The notes beneath the pieces are model-generated. The model searched no databases. It was not told where the DNA came from and was given only the letters and a program-made list of their open reading frames with translations. Source: Balamuthia mandrillaris (lineage: Eukaryota; Discosea; Longamoebia; Balamuthiidae). Taken from it: a DNA stretch of 45,000 nt. Positions within the stretch are counted from its first letter, which is position 1. Each line of letters begins with the position of its first letter. This document shows, piece by piece, positions 32,466 to 45,000 of the stretch. Location: the NCBI GenBank assembly GCA_031835245.1, contig JAVKOQ010000011.1, positions 162,501 to 207,500 on the forward strand, given 5' to 3'. The position numbers and the translations under genes are program-made.

Positions 32466-32840
32466 GGGAGAGCATCGTTAAACAAGTTAGGGGAGAGGTA
32501 TGCGTACCAAAAAACAAATGGGACACTCATCTTGATCAGAAGAGGTTTTCTCCTCTTTGCCAGGATAGAAGGGGGCAATCTTCTTCTCGAGGATGAGCCT
32601 CTTCACGGCTTTGCTGTCCCAATCGCAGCTGGGGTAGAGTCCGTTGGGGGTGAGGAGCTTGGCCTCCTCTGGGGTCAGCTGTCGGTGGCTATGATGGCCG
32701 TGGTGGTGGTGGTGGTGGCTGTGGTGGTGGCCACCGCTGTGGCTACGAGGGCGTGGCCCTCCTCCACCATCTACCGCATTGTGATGATGGGCAGAGTTGT
32801 TGTTGGCCCCGTCTCTTCGCTTCGATGGGATCAACCCCAT
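30701..32840 (-). CDS. Sip5/DA2-like RING-type ubiquitin ligase candidate
   Basis: Exons 32840-32508, 32404-32301, 32227-31785, 31710-31519 and 31413-30701; 594 residues, phases 0,2,1,1. The zinc-binding core is rebuilt across introns 1 and 2: [34 protein letters not shown], then [19 protein letters not shown]. This order of Cys pairs is characteristic of fungal Sip5 and plant DA2/GW2-related RING proteins. Near residues 325-350, [17 protein letters not shown] is a UIM-like ubiquitin-binding helix, also seen in Sip5 proteins. The N-terminus MGLIPSK fits N-myristoylation, and a His-rich stretch ([13 protein letters not shown]) follows. The C-terminal 240 residues are Glu/Ser-rich. Exon 5 is less certain, because without splicing at 31518 the frame stops at 31511. 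It probably acts in protein ubiquitination at membranes (inference). Confidence 0.87.
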
Positions 32841-33239
32841 ACTTGTAAGCAGCTTTTAGGCTTTAGACGCGTTTCGAAAAAACCAGGTTTCAAAGCTCTT
32901 TACAAGAGGGAAGAGGAGGAAAAAAAAGCAATCAGAAAACACAAAATCTGAGAGAGGCTCTCTCAAAAAAATAAATAAAAATACAACAAAAAAGATGACA
33001 GAGAGAGAGAGAGAGAAAAGCCTTTTTGATGCTTTCCAAGAAAGAAGAAGAAAAGAGGAGAGAAAGCAAAAAAAAAAGCAAAAAAATCACAATCCAATGT
33101 TGCCTGCTGCTGATCTGGTGCGTAGAGAGCTCAAAACAAAAAACAAAAAACACCACAAAGAAAAGCTCACCACTTTTTTGTCAACCAAAAACAGCATCAA
33201 ATTTCGACGGTTTGCATGTGATTTTTCTGCTCGATTCGT

Positions 33240-33283
<44 letters not shown>

Positions 33284-34533
33284 TCTATGAAAATCAAATC
33301 GATCTCTCCTTTCTGTCACACAAAAGAAAGAAGGAAAGAAAGAAAAGGGGGGGGGGAGAAAGAAGAAGAAAGGCAAACAAACCTTGTTGCTTGTTGGGAT
33401 GTGTGTGCACGGGCGATGGCGGTGTAGTCGTGCCGTGCGTAGAGAGCGAGGGAAAGGGGGGAAAAAATATCAAAAGAAAAAGAAAAAAAAGATACACCCA
33501 AACCAACTAATTACAAAAGATGATGAAACAAAAAATGAGAGAGGAAAAAAAAACCGCGTTGCGCTACGAGCACATCAAAATAAATAGGTTTGCCCAACAA
33601 ACAAACAAAAAAAAACTGGAAGGCGACCTCAGGCAGCGGCGGAGAGATGAAACGAATGACTTGATCCTACAAAAACAAAAAAAAAAAGAGCGGTGGTCAG
33701 GATTGTTGGGGGGAAATGACGATGATGCTGCTGATCTTGTGTTTTTTTTTTTTAAAAAAGGATGGGAAAACAAAGAAAAAAAAAAAACAAGCCGACTCCG
33801 CAACCCCCCTCCGAATCCCTCACCACAACAAACCTTGTTTTTTTTTTTGTTCCCTCTCTTTCCTCCTCCTTTGCTCGCCTCCTTGTTTTCTGCGTAGCGA
33901 GAAAAAACAAGCGGCTTCCGCTTCCTCCTCCTCTTTTTTTTTTTTATTGAACGCGAGAGTCTATCAAGGACACTTTTTTTTTCTTCACTCCCCCCCCCCC
34001 GCGCGCTTCCGCTTCTCTTTTCTCCTTCTGAAGGAAAGCAACCCCTGAGGGAGGGAGGGGGCGCGTACCCGTGTTGTCGTGGTTCGTGCAGGCGAGAGAG
34101 GGGAGAGGCAAGGCAAAAAACTAAACCACCAGACAGACAAACACGCACAGCAACCGAGTTTGACAGACTGTCTTTTGAATCGTCCCGTTGTTTATTTTTT
34201 TTTATTTTATTCCCTTCTTGGCCACAACAACTGGAAAACTCAAAGGGTTTGGGGGGTGGGGGCAAAAGAGAGAGAGGAGAGAGAGAGAGAGAGAGGGCAA
34301 GTCTCACCGCTCTCCGTTTGCCAAACCTGCCCGCCCGCCTAACCTCAGGCCAACTGCTGAATTTTTTTGTCTTTGTCCAGGAGAGAGGGGAGTTCCTTGC
34401 CAGAGTGGTTGCGTGGCGGCAAAAAAAAAGTCGGGTTTGTTTTTAATGAGTCTCGGAGTTGCCAGCGGAAACTTCAGATGTTCATGTTGTCCCTCTCTTC
34501 TCTCAGCCTCTCCTAAAAAGAGAGAGGAGAGAG

Positions 34534-34577
<44 letters not shown>

Positions 34578-34662
34578 GGTTCTGAAACCCGGACGTGGCG
34601 TTCTTCTCCTCCAAAACTCTTTTTTTAAAATCACAAAAAATAAAGACCATCGGTTATAGTTT
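32841..34662. other. 1.8-kb gene-free region of homopolymer and GA/CT runs
   Basis: It lies between the start of the Sip5-like gene and the stop of the transporter gene, both on the minus strand. It is full of poly-A and poly-T runs, a (CT)n run at 33246-33282, a C-tract at 33988-33998 and a (GA)n run at 34527-34574. Short open frames here are low complexity and match no family I know. A stretch near 34395-34420 resembles the 5' half of a tRNA but has no T-arm in place. It probably holds the Sip5-like promoter and leader; nothing else can be supported. Confidence 0.5.
34527..34574. repeat. (GA)n microsatellite
   Basis: GA dinucleotide run of about 45 bp in the 3' flank of the transporter gene. 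Confidence 0.9.
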
Positions 34663-36789
<2,127 letters not shown>

Positions 36790-37098
36790 GAAGCCAAAAA
36801 AATTTCAAAAAACAAAAAAAACACACACACAACTGGCCGCTACTAGCGCGAGAGGAAAGGAAGCTTGCTACTCACTCCGTTCCCAGTATCCACTGCTCTC
36901 TCTGCTTCAAAGACGAAAAGCTCTTTTTGTTTTCTTTCTCTCTTGTCCCGCGCCTTTTGTTTTAGGTTAGGCTCTCGTGGCATCCGTTCATTGGTTCGGA
37001 GTTTTTTGATCTATCTTATCGATCTCCATTTTTCGCGACGACATGGAGTTCCAATCATATTCTTTAAAATTTTTCCAAGAAATCATTGTTATTAATTA
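36790..37098 (-). other. Spacer upstream of the transporter gene
   Basis: 309 bp between the transporter start and the stop of the flavin-reductase-like gene, both minus strand. It contains A-runs, an AT-rich block at 37060-37098 and pyrimidine-rich sequence. No coding segment or clear promoter element is seen. Confidence 0.45.
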
Positions 37099-38356
37099 TT
37101 ATTTTTGTGCGGAGGTGGGAGAAACGAGAGCCAGTTGCTGGGAACCGAGGAAGGTAAAGTAGGGAGGCACGTCCTCCCGTTGTGGGATGAAGGTCTTCCC
37201 GTTCCAATAGTCGGCCTTCACAAAGGCAGAAAGGAGGTGGCAGAAGAGGACGTAATGCCCCTCCTGCTCCTGTCTTGAGGATATCCGACAAACGATGTGA
37301 GCCACGCATGGGGCTATGGCCAACAGGGATTGTGGTGCTGCTTCTCCTTTGTCTTTGCCTTCTTCTGGTTTTTCCTTTGGGTCAAGCGACAGCCATCCTT
37401 CACAATGCAAATGAGAAAACCAAAGAAGCATGGAGAAAGGAGAAACGAAGGAGGAAACAAACCAGGTCTACATGTAGGAATGCCTAAACTTTCAAATTTG
37501 TTTTGGTTACGACCGGAGCTACCACCAACGCTCAGGACCAGCTTCTCCATCCCTTTGATGGGTACATTCAATACTAATGTATTTATATTATTTAGAAGAA
37601 GAAGAAGAAGAAGAAGAAGAAGAAGAACAAGAAGAAGAAGAAGAAGAACAAGAAGAACAAGAAAAAGAAGAAGAAGAAGAACAAGAACAAGAACAAGAAC
37701 GAGAACAAGAAGAACAAGAACAAGAACAAGAACAAGAACAAGAACAAGAACAAGAACAAGAACAAGAACAAGAACAAGAACAAGAACAAGAACAAGAACA
37801 AGAACAAGAACAAGAATTAGAAAAGAACGCAGCGAAAGGCAGAAGAAAGAAGATAGCGATACCAAAAGAAAAACCAGGTTGAAGAAACGTGGCTTTTGAA
37901 AGAGGAAAAAAACATGAGTTGGCTAAGTACATCGACGCACACAAAAAGGAATGAAGAAAGAATAAGATCGTACACGTAAAACGTCGTTTGTTTACAATAC
38001 AAATGATGAGACCCTGTTCTTTTAGTTTGATGAGAAGCAAACAACAAAGCAGAAGAGAGGGAAAGAAAGAAAGACAAACATTATTGTTTACACAAGTGAG
38101 CCATGAGATGGTCATCACATTGGCAGCGGAGGGAGAGGCCACCGACAAGAGACAAACCGGATTTGGGTACAGCAACCTGTTTGTTTTTCTGTGGTTAAAC
38201 CTGTGTTTGTTTTTTTGGATTGGCTGAAAAAAAAATGTACCTGCTTAGCAGCTGTTTGTTTGTCAACTGCACCACGTCTTCGCCGTACGAACTCCCCTTC
38301 TCCTTCTCTTCGTGCCACGTTGAGTCAGTCGCTCCTCCTTTGCTTTCTCCTTCCAT
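37099..38356 (-). CDS. Flavin-reductase-like FMN-binding split-barrel protein
   Basis: Exons 38356-38241, 38176-38080, 38013-37941, 37573-37463 and 37397-37099; 231 residues, phases 2,0,1,1. The joined protein follows flavin-reductase-like (HpaC-type) split barrels: LTNKQLLSRLLYPNPVCLLS, NVMTISWLTCVNNN (the flavin-contacting S-W-T region), GLIICIVNKRRFTCTI, LNVPIKGMEKLVLSVGGSSG with RNQNKF, CVAHIVCRISSRQEQEGHYV, and YWNGKTFIPQ with PPYFTFLGSQQ. Members bind FMN or FAD and reduce it with NAD(P)H, or act as flavoprotein partners. The substrate here is unknown and no targeting signal is seen. The donor of exon 3 (37941) is the least certain boundary because intron 3 is a 367-bp repeat array. The ATG at 38356 gives continuous homology; another ATG at 38318 is in the wrong frame. 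Confidence 0.82.
37593..37815. repeat. GAA/(CAAGAA)n repeat in flavin-reductase-like intron 3
   Basis: GAA triplets grade into about 20 CAAGAA hexamers, (TTCTTG)n on the sense strand. It fills most of intron 37574-37940. Confidence 0.93.
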
Positions 38357-38666
38357 CTCTCTGCGCTACTCTTTCTTGCACGAGGTGACCACCATCCGTG
38401 CGCACCAGACTTCTTGCTGCACCAATCGTGCAGCAAAATTGCAGCCGTTGGTCTCCACATAATAATGTTGCCTGATCTGAAAGGTTTGATTTTTGATTGG
38501 TGATTTGAAATATACATAGATTTGTAGTCGACGAAAAATATTCCTCGAATTATGATGTCATTTCACTCTCCTGTCCTCTCTCCTGTCCATCGCTGCCACG
38601 AAAAAATAGAAAGAAATATTGATAGAAAAAAGAGTCAAAACATCCCAAGGGCAGAGAGTTCTCCAC
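38357..38666. other. Divergent promoter region, flavin-reductase-like and Lys/Glu-rich genes
   Basis: 310-bp gap between two divergent start codons. AT-rich near 38460-38550, without an obvious TATA element or coding segment. Confidence 0.45.
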
Positions 38667-40014
38667 ATGTTTTCTCATCGTCCGAGCAAAGGGGCTGCGG
38701 TGCTGCCGCCCTCCCCTCGCAAACAACGGGCTGCCACGTCGCCTCAACCCCAACCACAGTCGCAGCCACAGGCGAGCGCCACGTCAAACTCTTCCAAAGA
38801 GATAGCCATAAGACAGTCCAGCAGCAACAGCAACACTCGCCACGAACGAAAGAACTCTTCTTCTGCTTCTTCTTCTTCTTCTTCTTCCACTACCACTCCC
38901 TCGTTGTCTTCCTCCAACGAACTGGAACACATTGACCTGTCCAAGGCAAAGAAAAAGAAGAAGGAGAAGAGCAGCAGCAGAAAAAAGAGAGCGGAGGAGA
39001 AGGAGAACGAAGCCAGAAAGGAGGAAGAGAGAGAAGGAGATGATGAAGGTGAAAGAGGAGGAGGAGGAGAAGAGGAAGAAGAGAAAGTGGAAGGAGACGA
39101 GGAGAAGAACGAAGAAGAGGTGGAGCAAACGCCAAAGAAGAAGAAAGAGAAGAGAAAGTTACATTTGAAGAGGAAGCTGCCTCCCTTTGCTACTACCTTC
39201 AAAACGATGGGACAGGAGGAGGAGAAGCCTTCACACGAACTGAAGAGTCCTAGAAGGAGAGAAAGAAGGGCAACCTCACCCAAAGATGAAAAAGAAAAGA
39301 AGAAGAATGGAGAGAAGGAAGAAGAGGCAACGAACACCAACAACAAGAAGAAAGACAGCAAGAAGAAGCGGTCACCTAGTTTGAATGCTGCGAATGGCAA
39401 CCATGAGGAACGTGAGGAAAACGAGAAAGGTTATATCTGAGTTCTACTCCAACTACTGTCTTTGTTGTTATTGTTGTTGTTGCTGCTGCTGTGACGAAAT
39501 GTTGTTTGTTCTTCTTATTGTCTTGTTCTTCTCCGTCTTACTCTTCGTTCTTCTTATCTTGTCCTCCTCGTCCTCCTCCTCCTCCCTCTCTTCCTTCTCC
39601 TTCCCTCTCTTCACCATCTCCTTCTGAAGAACATTTTTTTAAAAACACAACAAACGATGCAGATGAAACAAAAAGCAGACAAAAAGTGGCGCCAGACTCT
39701 CCAGGCCCAACTGCACGATTTGCTGAGCAATGGGCAGCAAAGCAGCTGCAGGACCTGGAACAAAGAGAACGGAAACAAAAGCAAGGCAGAGCTTCCACCC
39801 TCCGGGAGCACAAAGGAGGAAAGACATCCTTAACCTCCTCTTCTCCCTCGGAGGACAGAAAGATGATGATGCAATCCGTGCCACTGGGCATGTTGGAATC
39901 CCGGCTCCATTCCTCCTCTTCTAGCGACGAGAGCTCAGCCGCGCCCTCTCCTTCGGCACCTCCGCTCAACCCGTTCGACTCTCCTCCTCCGCTGATGCGA
40001 CTGGATGCCAGCAG
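38667..40014 (+). CDS. Low-complexity Lys/Glu-rich protein of unknown function
   Basis: Exons 38667-39429 and 39663-40014 are joined at phase 1 with no stop. The start is MFSHRPSKGAAV; upstream in-frame codons have no ATG. The first ~100 residues are Ser/Gln/Pro-rich, then comes a strongly charged Lys/Glu region (KAKKKKKEKSSSRKK, EEVEQTPKKKKEKRKLHLKR). The second exon adds a helix (FAEQWAAKQLQDLEQRERKQ) and a Ser/Pro-rich segment ending PPPLMRLDAS. I recognise no domain. The charge pattern would suit a nuclear or nucleic-acid/chromatin-associated protein, which is only inference. The 3' end is unresolved: GTACGT at 40015 is a good donor, acceptors near 40273-40276 would end the frame at 40298, and unspliced reading stops at 40117. 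Confidence 0.6.
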
Positions 40015-40447
40015 GTACGTCAGTGTCGTTGTCCTCGTTGCGCATTGGTTTCTTCTTCGCTTTTGGCGTTGCTCCTCCTCTTCCTTGCGAATCTCCTATC
40101 CTCTCTCTTATCTGTAACCCAAATTTCTTGATTCTCTCCTATCTGTCGACATTTATCTCCTATCTCCTCTCATATCTGCCATTCAAATCTCCTATCCTCT
40201 CTCATATCTGTCGACGTTAAATTCCGATTGTCGACATAATAATTAGCGCACCCACAAAAAAAACGCTGAAAAGTAGAACGGAGGAGAAAGGACAGTAACG
40301 AAGGAGAGAGAAAAGAAAGACACTAAGGACGAAAGTCACCTGGCTTTTTTTTTCTATCGCTTCCTTGCGTTCTCCTCGTTTCTTTTCTGTGGCAAAAGTT
40401 TTTTTTTTGTTTGCTTTGTATTACTATTATCCAAATTTTTTTCAATC
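40015..40447 (+). other. Terminal intron/3' end of Lys/Glu-rich gene and TKL kinase leader
   Basis: It contains repeated pyrimidine motifs: CTCCTATC with CTCTCATATCTG recurs about four times between 40090 and 40212, twice followed by GTCGAC. The possible last exon of the upstream gene lies near 40274-40298. After that come an A/G-rich leader and T-runs before the kinase ATG. No other gene is seen. Confidence 0.45.
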
Positions 40448-42739
40448 ATGTTCAGTAAGAGAGGCGATCGTCCGGTGGGTAACCGCGACAAGGTGGAAGA
40501 TGAATCAATTTCAAACCCACCGGCACAACCACAACCACAACCACCACAAAAACAAAATTCTGAGGGCAAAGGAGACACCCTCAGAAAGAAAGGAGGCCTC
40601 TTCTCTGCTGACAAGAAAGACAAGAAAGAAGGAAAGAGCGGAGGAGGTATTTTAGGCTTTGGCAAGAAGAAAGAAAAGAAAGAGAAGGAGAAGCAATCGT
40701 TGTCACCACAAAAACAACACTCTCAGTCACAACCCCCTCAACCCGCCTCTCCCCCTCACTCTCATTCCCCTCCTTCCTCTGATAACTCTGTTACCTCATC
40801 CGCTTCTTCTTCTGCTTCTGCTGCTTCTTCTTCATCCACTTCTTCTAACGTTTCCACGATTGCTGTCAGCCAAAACGCTGCCGATTACATCCCTTACAAA
40901 GGAACAGATCAGCTGACGGCCTCTGGAGGAGCAGCGCCCCCGCCTTACCAGCAGCAGCCGGTCAATGCCTACCAACAATACTACCAACAACACGCCGGAC
41001 GAGTACAGTACCCTCCTGGCTTGGCTCCTCCTCAGTTCCAACAACAGCAGCAACAACAATATTATGGCGGAGGAGGAGGCGGAGGTTATGTCACCCCACC
41101 ACCACAACAAATGTACATGCAGCAACAACTTCAACACTCTGGTGGCTACATGACACCACCGCAACAACAATATCCTCATCCTCATCAAATGATGCAACAG
41201 CAGCCGATGATTGTACATCAACACTCTCAACCTCAACTTCAAATGCAACAACAGCCACAGCAGCAACCTCTTTATCCTCGCATAGACGCAGCTGGCATAG
41301 CAGATCAAATGGCAGCCAAGATGAACCTTGCCGACAGTTCCTCGCAGCTACAAATGCCACAGCAACAACAACAAAAGGGATCAGGAGGAGATTCTTCAGG
41401 CAGCACCGGTTCAGCGGAAGGTCAAAGCTTTGGCGAGTCTATTGGAGACGAGTGGGAGATAGATTACAACGAGTTGGAGATATCAAGGGAGATCGCGAGG
41501 GGTAGCTTTGGAGTGGTCTATAAGGCTTCGTTCCGTGGAACCGACGTAGCCGTCAAGAAGCTGATTCAACAGCAGCTTACCAAAGCACAAATGGATGAGT
41601 TTATTTCGGAAATCAACATTATGAAGTACGTCCCCGTTGTCATCTCCTTGTTTCTTTTCTTCATCTTGTTCTAATCTTGAGCAAATTTTTGTTCTTGCTC
41701 TTTCTTGTTTGGCCTGGTCTTGTTCTTCGCGTTTTAAATAACACTTTTTACTGATTTTTTCCGTTCTTATTTTCCACTTTCCATGCAGGAAGTTGCATCA
41801 TCCAAATGTAGTCTTGTTGATAGGCGTATGCACCAAGCCGCCTTACCTTGCGATTGTGACAGGTATTGCTCTCGCCATCTCTTTTTTACGTTTTCTAGAA
41901 AGAGAGGGAGAAGAGCATAAAACTAAAACGTATTGCAATAGAGTTTATGACGGGAAGCATGTGGAACCTATTGCATGATAAGAATGTGAGCATAGATCCC
42001 AAATTGCAGCACAAGCTTATTCTCGATACAGCTAAAGGCATGGTAGCGTATTCTTTGTTCTCTTCTCGTGCTTTTTTTTAAAACAAACAATTCTCTTTAT
42101 TTCATTTTCTCATACTATTTTAAAAAAACGCATCGTATAGAACTATTTGCACCTGTTTAAGCCGCCAGTGTTGCATCGAGACTTGAAAAGTCCTAATCTT
42201 TTGGTAGACCAACATTTCAACGTGAAGTTAGCTGGTACTTATTCAACCAAAATGCCTTCGCTTAAAAAAAAATTATATTAATGCTTTGCTGTTGGTCTTA
42301 GATTTTGGGTTGGCTAGATTGAAGGCCTCTCTTATGACTGGCAATCTTGGCACCTGCCAATACATGGCTCCCGGTACATTCTTCCCTGTTTTACCTTCCC
42401 TCTTCCTTTTTTTTTTCTAACATTTCTTTCTCTCTCTCTTTTTTCTTTTCTTTCAACAATACAGAGGTCATCTCAAGTTCGTCCTACACAGAGAAAGCGG
42501 ACGTGTTCAGCTTCGGAGTGGTAATGTGGGAGGTGCTCTCACGGCAGGCGCCCTACCAGGGCATGCAGCCCATGCAGATAGCCTACGGCGTGGTCCACTC
42601 GGGCCTTCGCCCCCCGCTCGCGTCTCACTGGCCGCCAGCGTTGGTCTCCCTCATGAAGAGCTGTTGGCATCAGAACCCGGACATGCGTCCCACTTTCACC
42701 GACATTATCAACCACCTCAAGTCCATTCAGTTCTTCTGA
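40448..42739 (+). CDS. TKL-family protein kinase with Gln/Pro-rich N-terminal region
   Basis: Exons 40448-41625, 41789-41862, 41942-42042, 42141-42234, 42302-42373 and 42465-42739; 597 residues, phases 2,1,0,1,1. Residues 1-330 are Ser/Gln/Pro/Gly-rich (PQQMYMQQQLQHSG) and probably disordered. The kinase domain (about 340-597) is complete: EIARGSFGVVYK (Gly loop), VAVKK (K370), alphaC Glu (E388), LHHPNVVLLIGVC, LHRDLKSPNLLVD, DFGLAR rebuilt across intron 4, TCQYMAPEV, KADVFSFGVVMWEV and RPTF. The HRDLKSPNLLV and MAPEV motifs place it in the tyrosine-kinase-like group (MLK/CTR1/DRK type), which is abundant in amoebae and plants and phosphorylates Ser/Thr. All catalytic residues are present, so it should be active. 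No membrane anchor or ligand-binding domain is visible. Confidence 0.93.
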
Positions 42740-42828
42740 TGTGTGAATGACTGAAAAAACGCAAAACACGTTTTTATCTCTTCTCTCCCATTCTCTCTCT
42801 TGTTGTTCCTCGCATTGGAGTCGAGTGT
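42740..42828. other. Convergent spacer, TKL kinase and E1 genes
   Basis: 89 bp between two stop codons, CT-rich with no AATAAA. The 3' ends of the two transcripts probably overlap. Confidence 0.5.
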
Positions 42829-45000
42829 TTATTTCTGGGAAGAAGAGGCGGCAGCGTCATCGTCTTTCCTTCGTTTCTTGGTCTCTCCCGTTGTCTTTTT
42901 GGCTGGCGGCTTTGTTTTGTACCAGATACGCACGTTAGGGATGTGATCCACTTCGTTGCCATTCTCGTCGTCTGCTGAGACTGCCAGCTGGAACACGCTT
43001 TGCTTTGGTGACAGCACCATCCCGCCTACCTCTTGGACCAGCTCGGACAATCTTTTTTTTGAGACGGTTAGTTAACCCAACAAACAAACAAAACAAAAAC
43101 AAGAAAAGGGTACTTTTTGGGCATCCGCTCTGTGGCTTTCTCTTGTGACATGCCATAACTCATGTACAGTGGCGCAGTTCCGCACAACACGCTATCCACG
43201 GTCAACTTATACCGTCCCTTGTGTTTTCCCAAAAACAAAAAACAAGTCAGAGGAGATATAAAGTGAAGAGAAGAGAAGAGCAAAACAAACCTTCATGACA
43301 TAAATAAGCTCTTTGAGGGTCAAATCTCCTCTCCGTATATCCAAAAAGTCCCACTCGGTAACTTGCTTTCCATCCACAAACGGATGCTTTTGAGGAGGAA
43401 GCGGCTCCGCCTGTTGAAAGATGAGATTGGCGAGATTGATGAATGTATCTCTAAAGGCGGACAACGGCATTTCCTCTTTCTCCTGCTTTTCTTCTTCCTT
43501 CTTTCTCTGTCTTTGAACCAGTTTGTAGAGTTCTAAACATACGAGGCCAGCAACGATGGCGGTGGTGGTAACGATCGCTGGAATGATGCGGCCAGAGATG
43601 AGTTTGGCTTCCAGTCGAGGCACAGGACGAATGCCATAAGCTCTTGCGCGAAGGTTAGCGGCGGCCCAAACTAGGTCCACGTGAAAGTTACGGTCGTCGT
43701 CCTTCTCAAAGGTGACATGGCGCATGCGCCATTCCCCGAGGGATTCTCGTGGAGGTAAGTCCTTTAACATGTTATGTTCTTCTTCTTCTGTGTTGTGTTC
43801 TTGTTGCTGTTGTGTTGATTGTGGTTCTTGTTGTTCCTGGGCGTGTTGGTAAGGAGCTGGTATATACATTTCTTGAATGATGTTGCGGATTTTTTGTTTT
43901 TGTTGGTCTAAGTTTTCTGGTTTAAACTCGTCTGAGAGGGATGGAGTTTGTTAAAAAAAAAAAAAGAAATGTAACGAAACAAAGATATCGTGATAAAAGA
44001 GCAAGGCGCATTTACCAGGCAAGAGGCCAAAAGTATAAGCTCGAAGGAAAGCAGCAGCAGTGACAAAGGTCAACTGTTCATCATTATCCGGGTCAAAAGC
44101 CATTATTTTTGGCGGGAGTTTACCCCCAGACCAAAACGGAGCTGTCAATGCAACAGTAAGTAACTTGCCGTAGAAGAGAAAAACAAAAGAAAGCACAAGA
44201 GAACTCAAAAATACAAACTTCCGTTTTCATCCGTATGATCGAGAGGATACACTTCCAGCAATTGTCGCAACTTATGATGGTACCATTTTTCATACTGCCC
44301 TCTCGCCCACAAAACACAGTCCTCAAAGTCTTTTGGCTTTTCGATGATGCAGCTCCTCAAGGTCCTCAGCGCAGAGACACGATTCGTCGGTGCTAACGTT
44401 TGAAGGTAGTCCGGTTGGTCCAACCAATTGTTGACGATATCAGGTTCTTCTCCAAAAGGGCCTTCAAAAATCACTTCGCGGGCCCATTGCATACAGTGTT
44501 GGATGTCGTGAGGGAACTGGTGCAAAAGGCAGACAGGTACTTCTCTTTGTGGAGGATCGCTGCTGGAAGAATAAGCTTGTGTCAAGTGCGGAATTACCAC
44601 CTATAATGCATGTTAATAGCGACGTAAGTAGACCATGAGCAGAGAGAGAGAAGGAGAACAGATGAAAGAAAGAAAAATGACAAGAAACAACAAATGACAA
44701 AAAAGAACTTGAAAAAAATAAGAAGAAAGACAAATGTACCTGAACGTTGCCTTTAGTGCCTTGGGTTCCAGAGTCAAGCATGGGCTTGCCATAGAAAACA
44801 CACTTTGAGTCGAGATAACGGCGAGCAGCAACATTGTCCAGAGCAGTCGTTACCCCATCCAAAGCCTTCCAGAAAGACTCTCCAAAGGTCCGTATACTTG
44901 GTTAAGGAAGAGAGAGGCAGTAGTAGCGACAGAGAGGAAGACAGAGAACAAATGAAAAGCAAAGAAAAGCAATAAGAGGATATCTTCCGTTTCGGGAGCG
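42829..45000 (-). CDS. UBA1: Ubiquitin-activating enzyme E1, 3' part
   Basis: The gene runs off the window at 45000. Supported exons (minus) are 44896-44740, 44600-44219, 44141-44016, 43931-43291, 43217-43114 and 43051-42829, with consistent phases; an earlier exon probably lies near 44950-45000. E1 adenylates ubiquitin and passes it to E2s through a thioester. Visible parts: adenylation-domain end ([40 protein letters not shown]), the catalytic-Cys segment [20 protein letters not shown], the second catalytic Cys half-domain ([24 protein letters not shown]), [20 protein letters not shown], a hydrophobic [20 protein letters not shown], and the C-terminal ubiquitin-fold domain ending in a Lys/Ser tail. 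The residue after the catalytic Cys is Leu, where UBA1 and UBA6 usually have Thr. The order and the [14 protein letters not shown] motif favour UBA1/UBA6 over SUMO or NEDD8 E1s. Confidence 0.93.

Noticed and set aside
34390-34500. Possible tRNA gene (CCTTGCCAGAGTGGTT resembles an A-box region)
   Set aside because: No T-arm at the right distance, no pairing acceptor ends; an A-run sits where the D-arm and anticodon arm should be.
37297-37899. Open frame rich in RTRT repeats
   Set aside because: Produced by the CAAGAA microsatellite read in another frame, antisense to the flavin-reductase-like gene.

Overview
This window is nuclear DNA from an intron-rich unicellular eukaryote. GT-AG introns, mostly 60-200 bp, interrupt almost every gene. 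Intergenic gaps are short, and simple repeats (GA/CT, GAA, GAAA, GACAGA, TTCTTG) fill introns and gaps. Gene content (villin headpiece protein, RasGAP, TKL kinase, SLC35B1, RBM26/27-like protein, Sip5-like RING protein, and Ser/Gln/Glu-rich tails) suggests an amoebozoan-like protist. That placement is inference; nothing in the window fixes the species. I saw no transposon, virus-derived element, rRNA, intact tRNA or CRISPR array.

Seventeen protein genes were modelled by joining exons where splice phase and family homology agree. From left to right: (1) the 3' end of an Ala/Lys/Glu-repeat protein with a C-terminal villin headpiece (+); (2) a 2OG-Fe(II) oxygenase (+); (3) a U-box / coiled-coil / degenerate-kinase protein (+); (4) a two-pass membrane protein (-); (5) an EF-hand protein with an uncharacterised C-terminal domain (-); (6) a NUDT5-like Nudix hydrolase (+); (7) a RasGAP-START protein (+); (8) a GT61-like glycosyltransferase (+); (9) a divergent Ras/Rab-like GTPase with a tail of about 700 residues (-); (10) an RBM26/27-like RNA-binding protein (+); (11) cysteinyl-tRNA synthetase (+); (12) a Sip5-like RING protein (-); (13) an SLC35B1/HUT1-like transporter (-); (14) a flavin-reductase-like protein (-); (15) a low-complexity lysine/glutamate-rich protein (+); (16) a TKL kinase (+); (17) the 3' part of ubiquitin-activating enzyme E1 (-).

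Genes 5/6, 9/10 and 14/15 are divergent and share upstream regions. Genes 3/4, 8/9, 11/12 and 16/17 converge, with as little as 26 bp between stop codons. There are no operons, and neighbours are functionally unrelated. Ubiquitin-pathway proteins do recur (U-box, Sip5-like RING with a UIM-like motif, E1), and signalling proteins recur (RasGAP, Ras-like GTPase, TKL kinase, EF-hand protein).

The most unusual items are: the U-box/coiled-coil/pseudokinase fusion; the RasGAP-START fusion; the GTPase without the catalytic Gln and with an apparent start codon assembled across a splice junction; a stop-free 3n repeat intron in the Nudix gene; the same TTCTTG hexamer expanded on the sense strand of three unrelated introns; and a roughly 66-bp tandem series of tRNA-T-arm-like units upstream of cysteinyl-tRNA synthetase.
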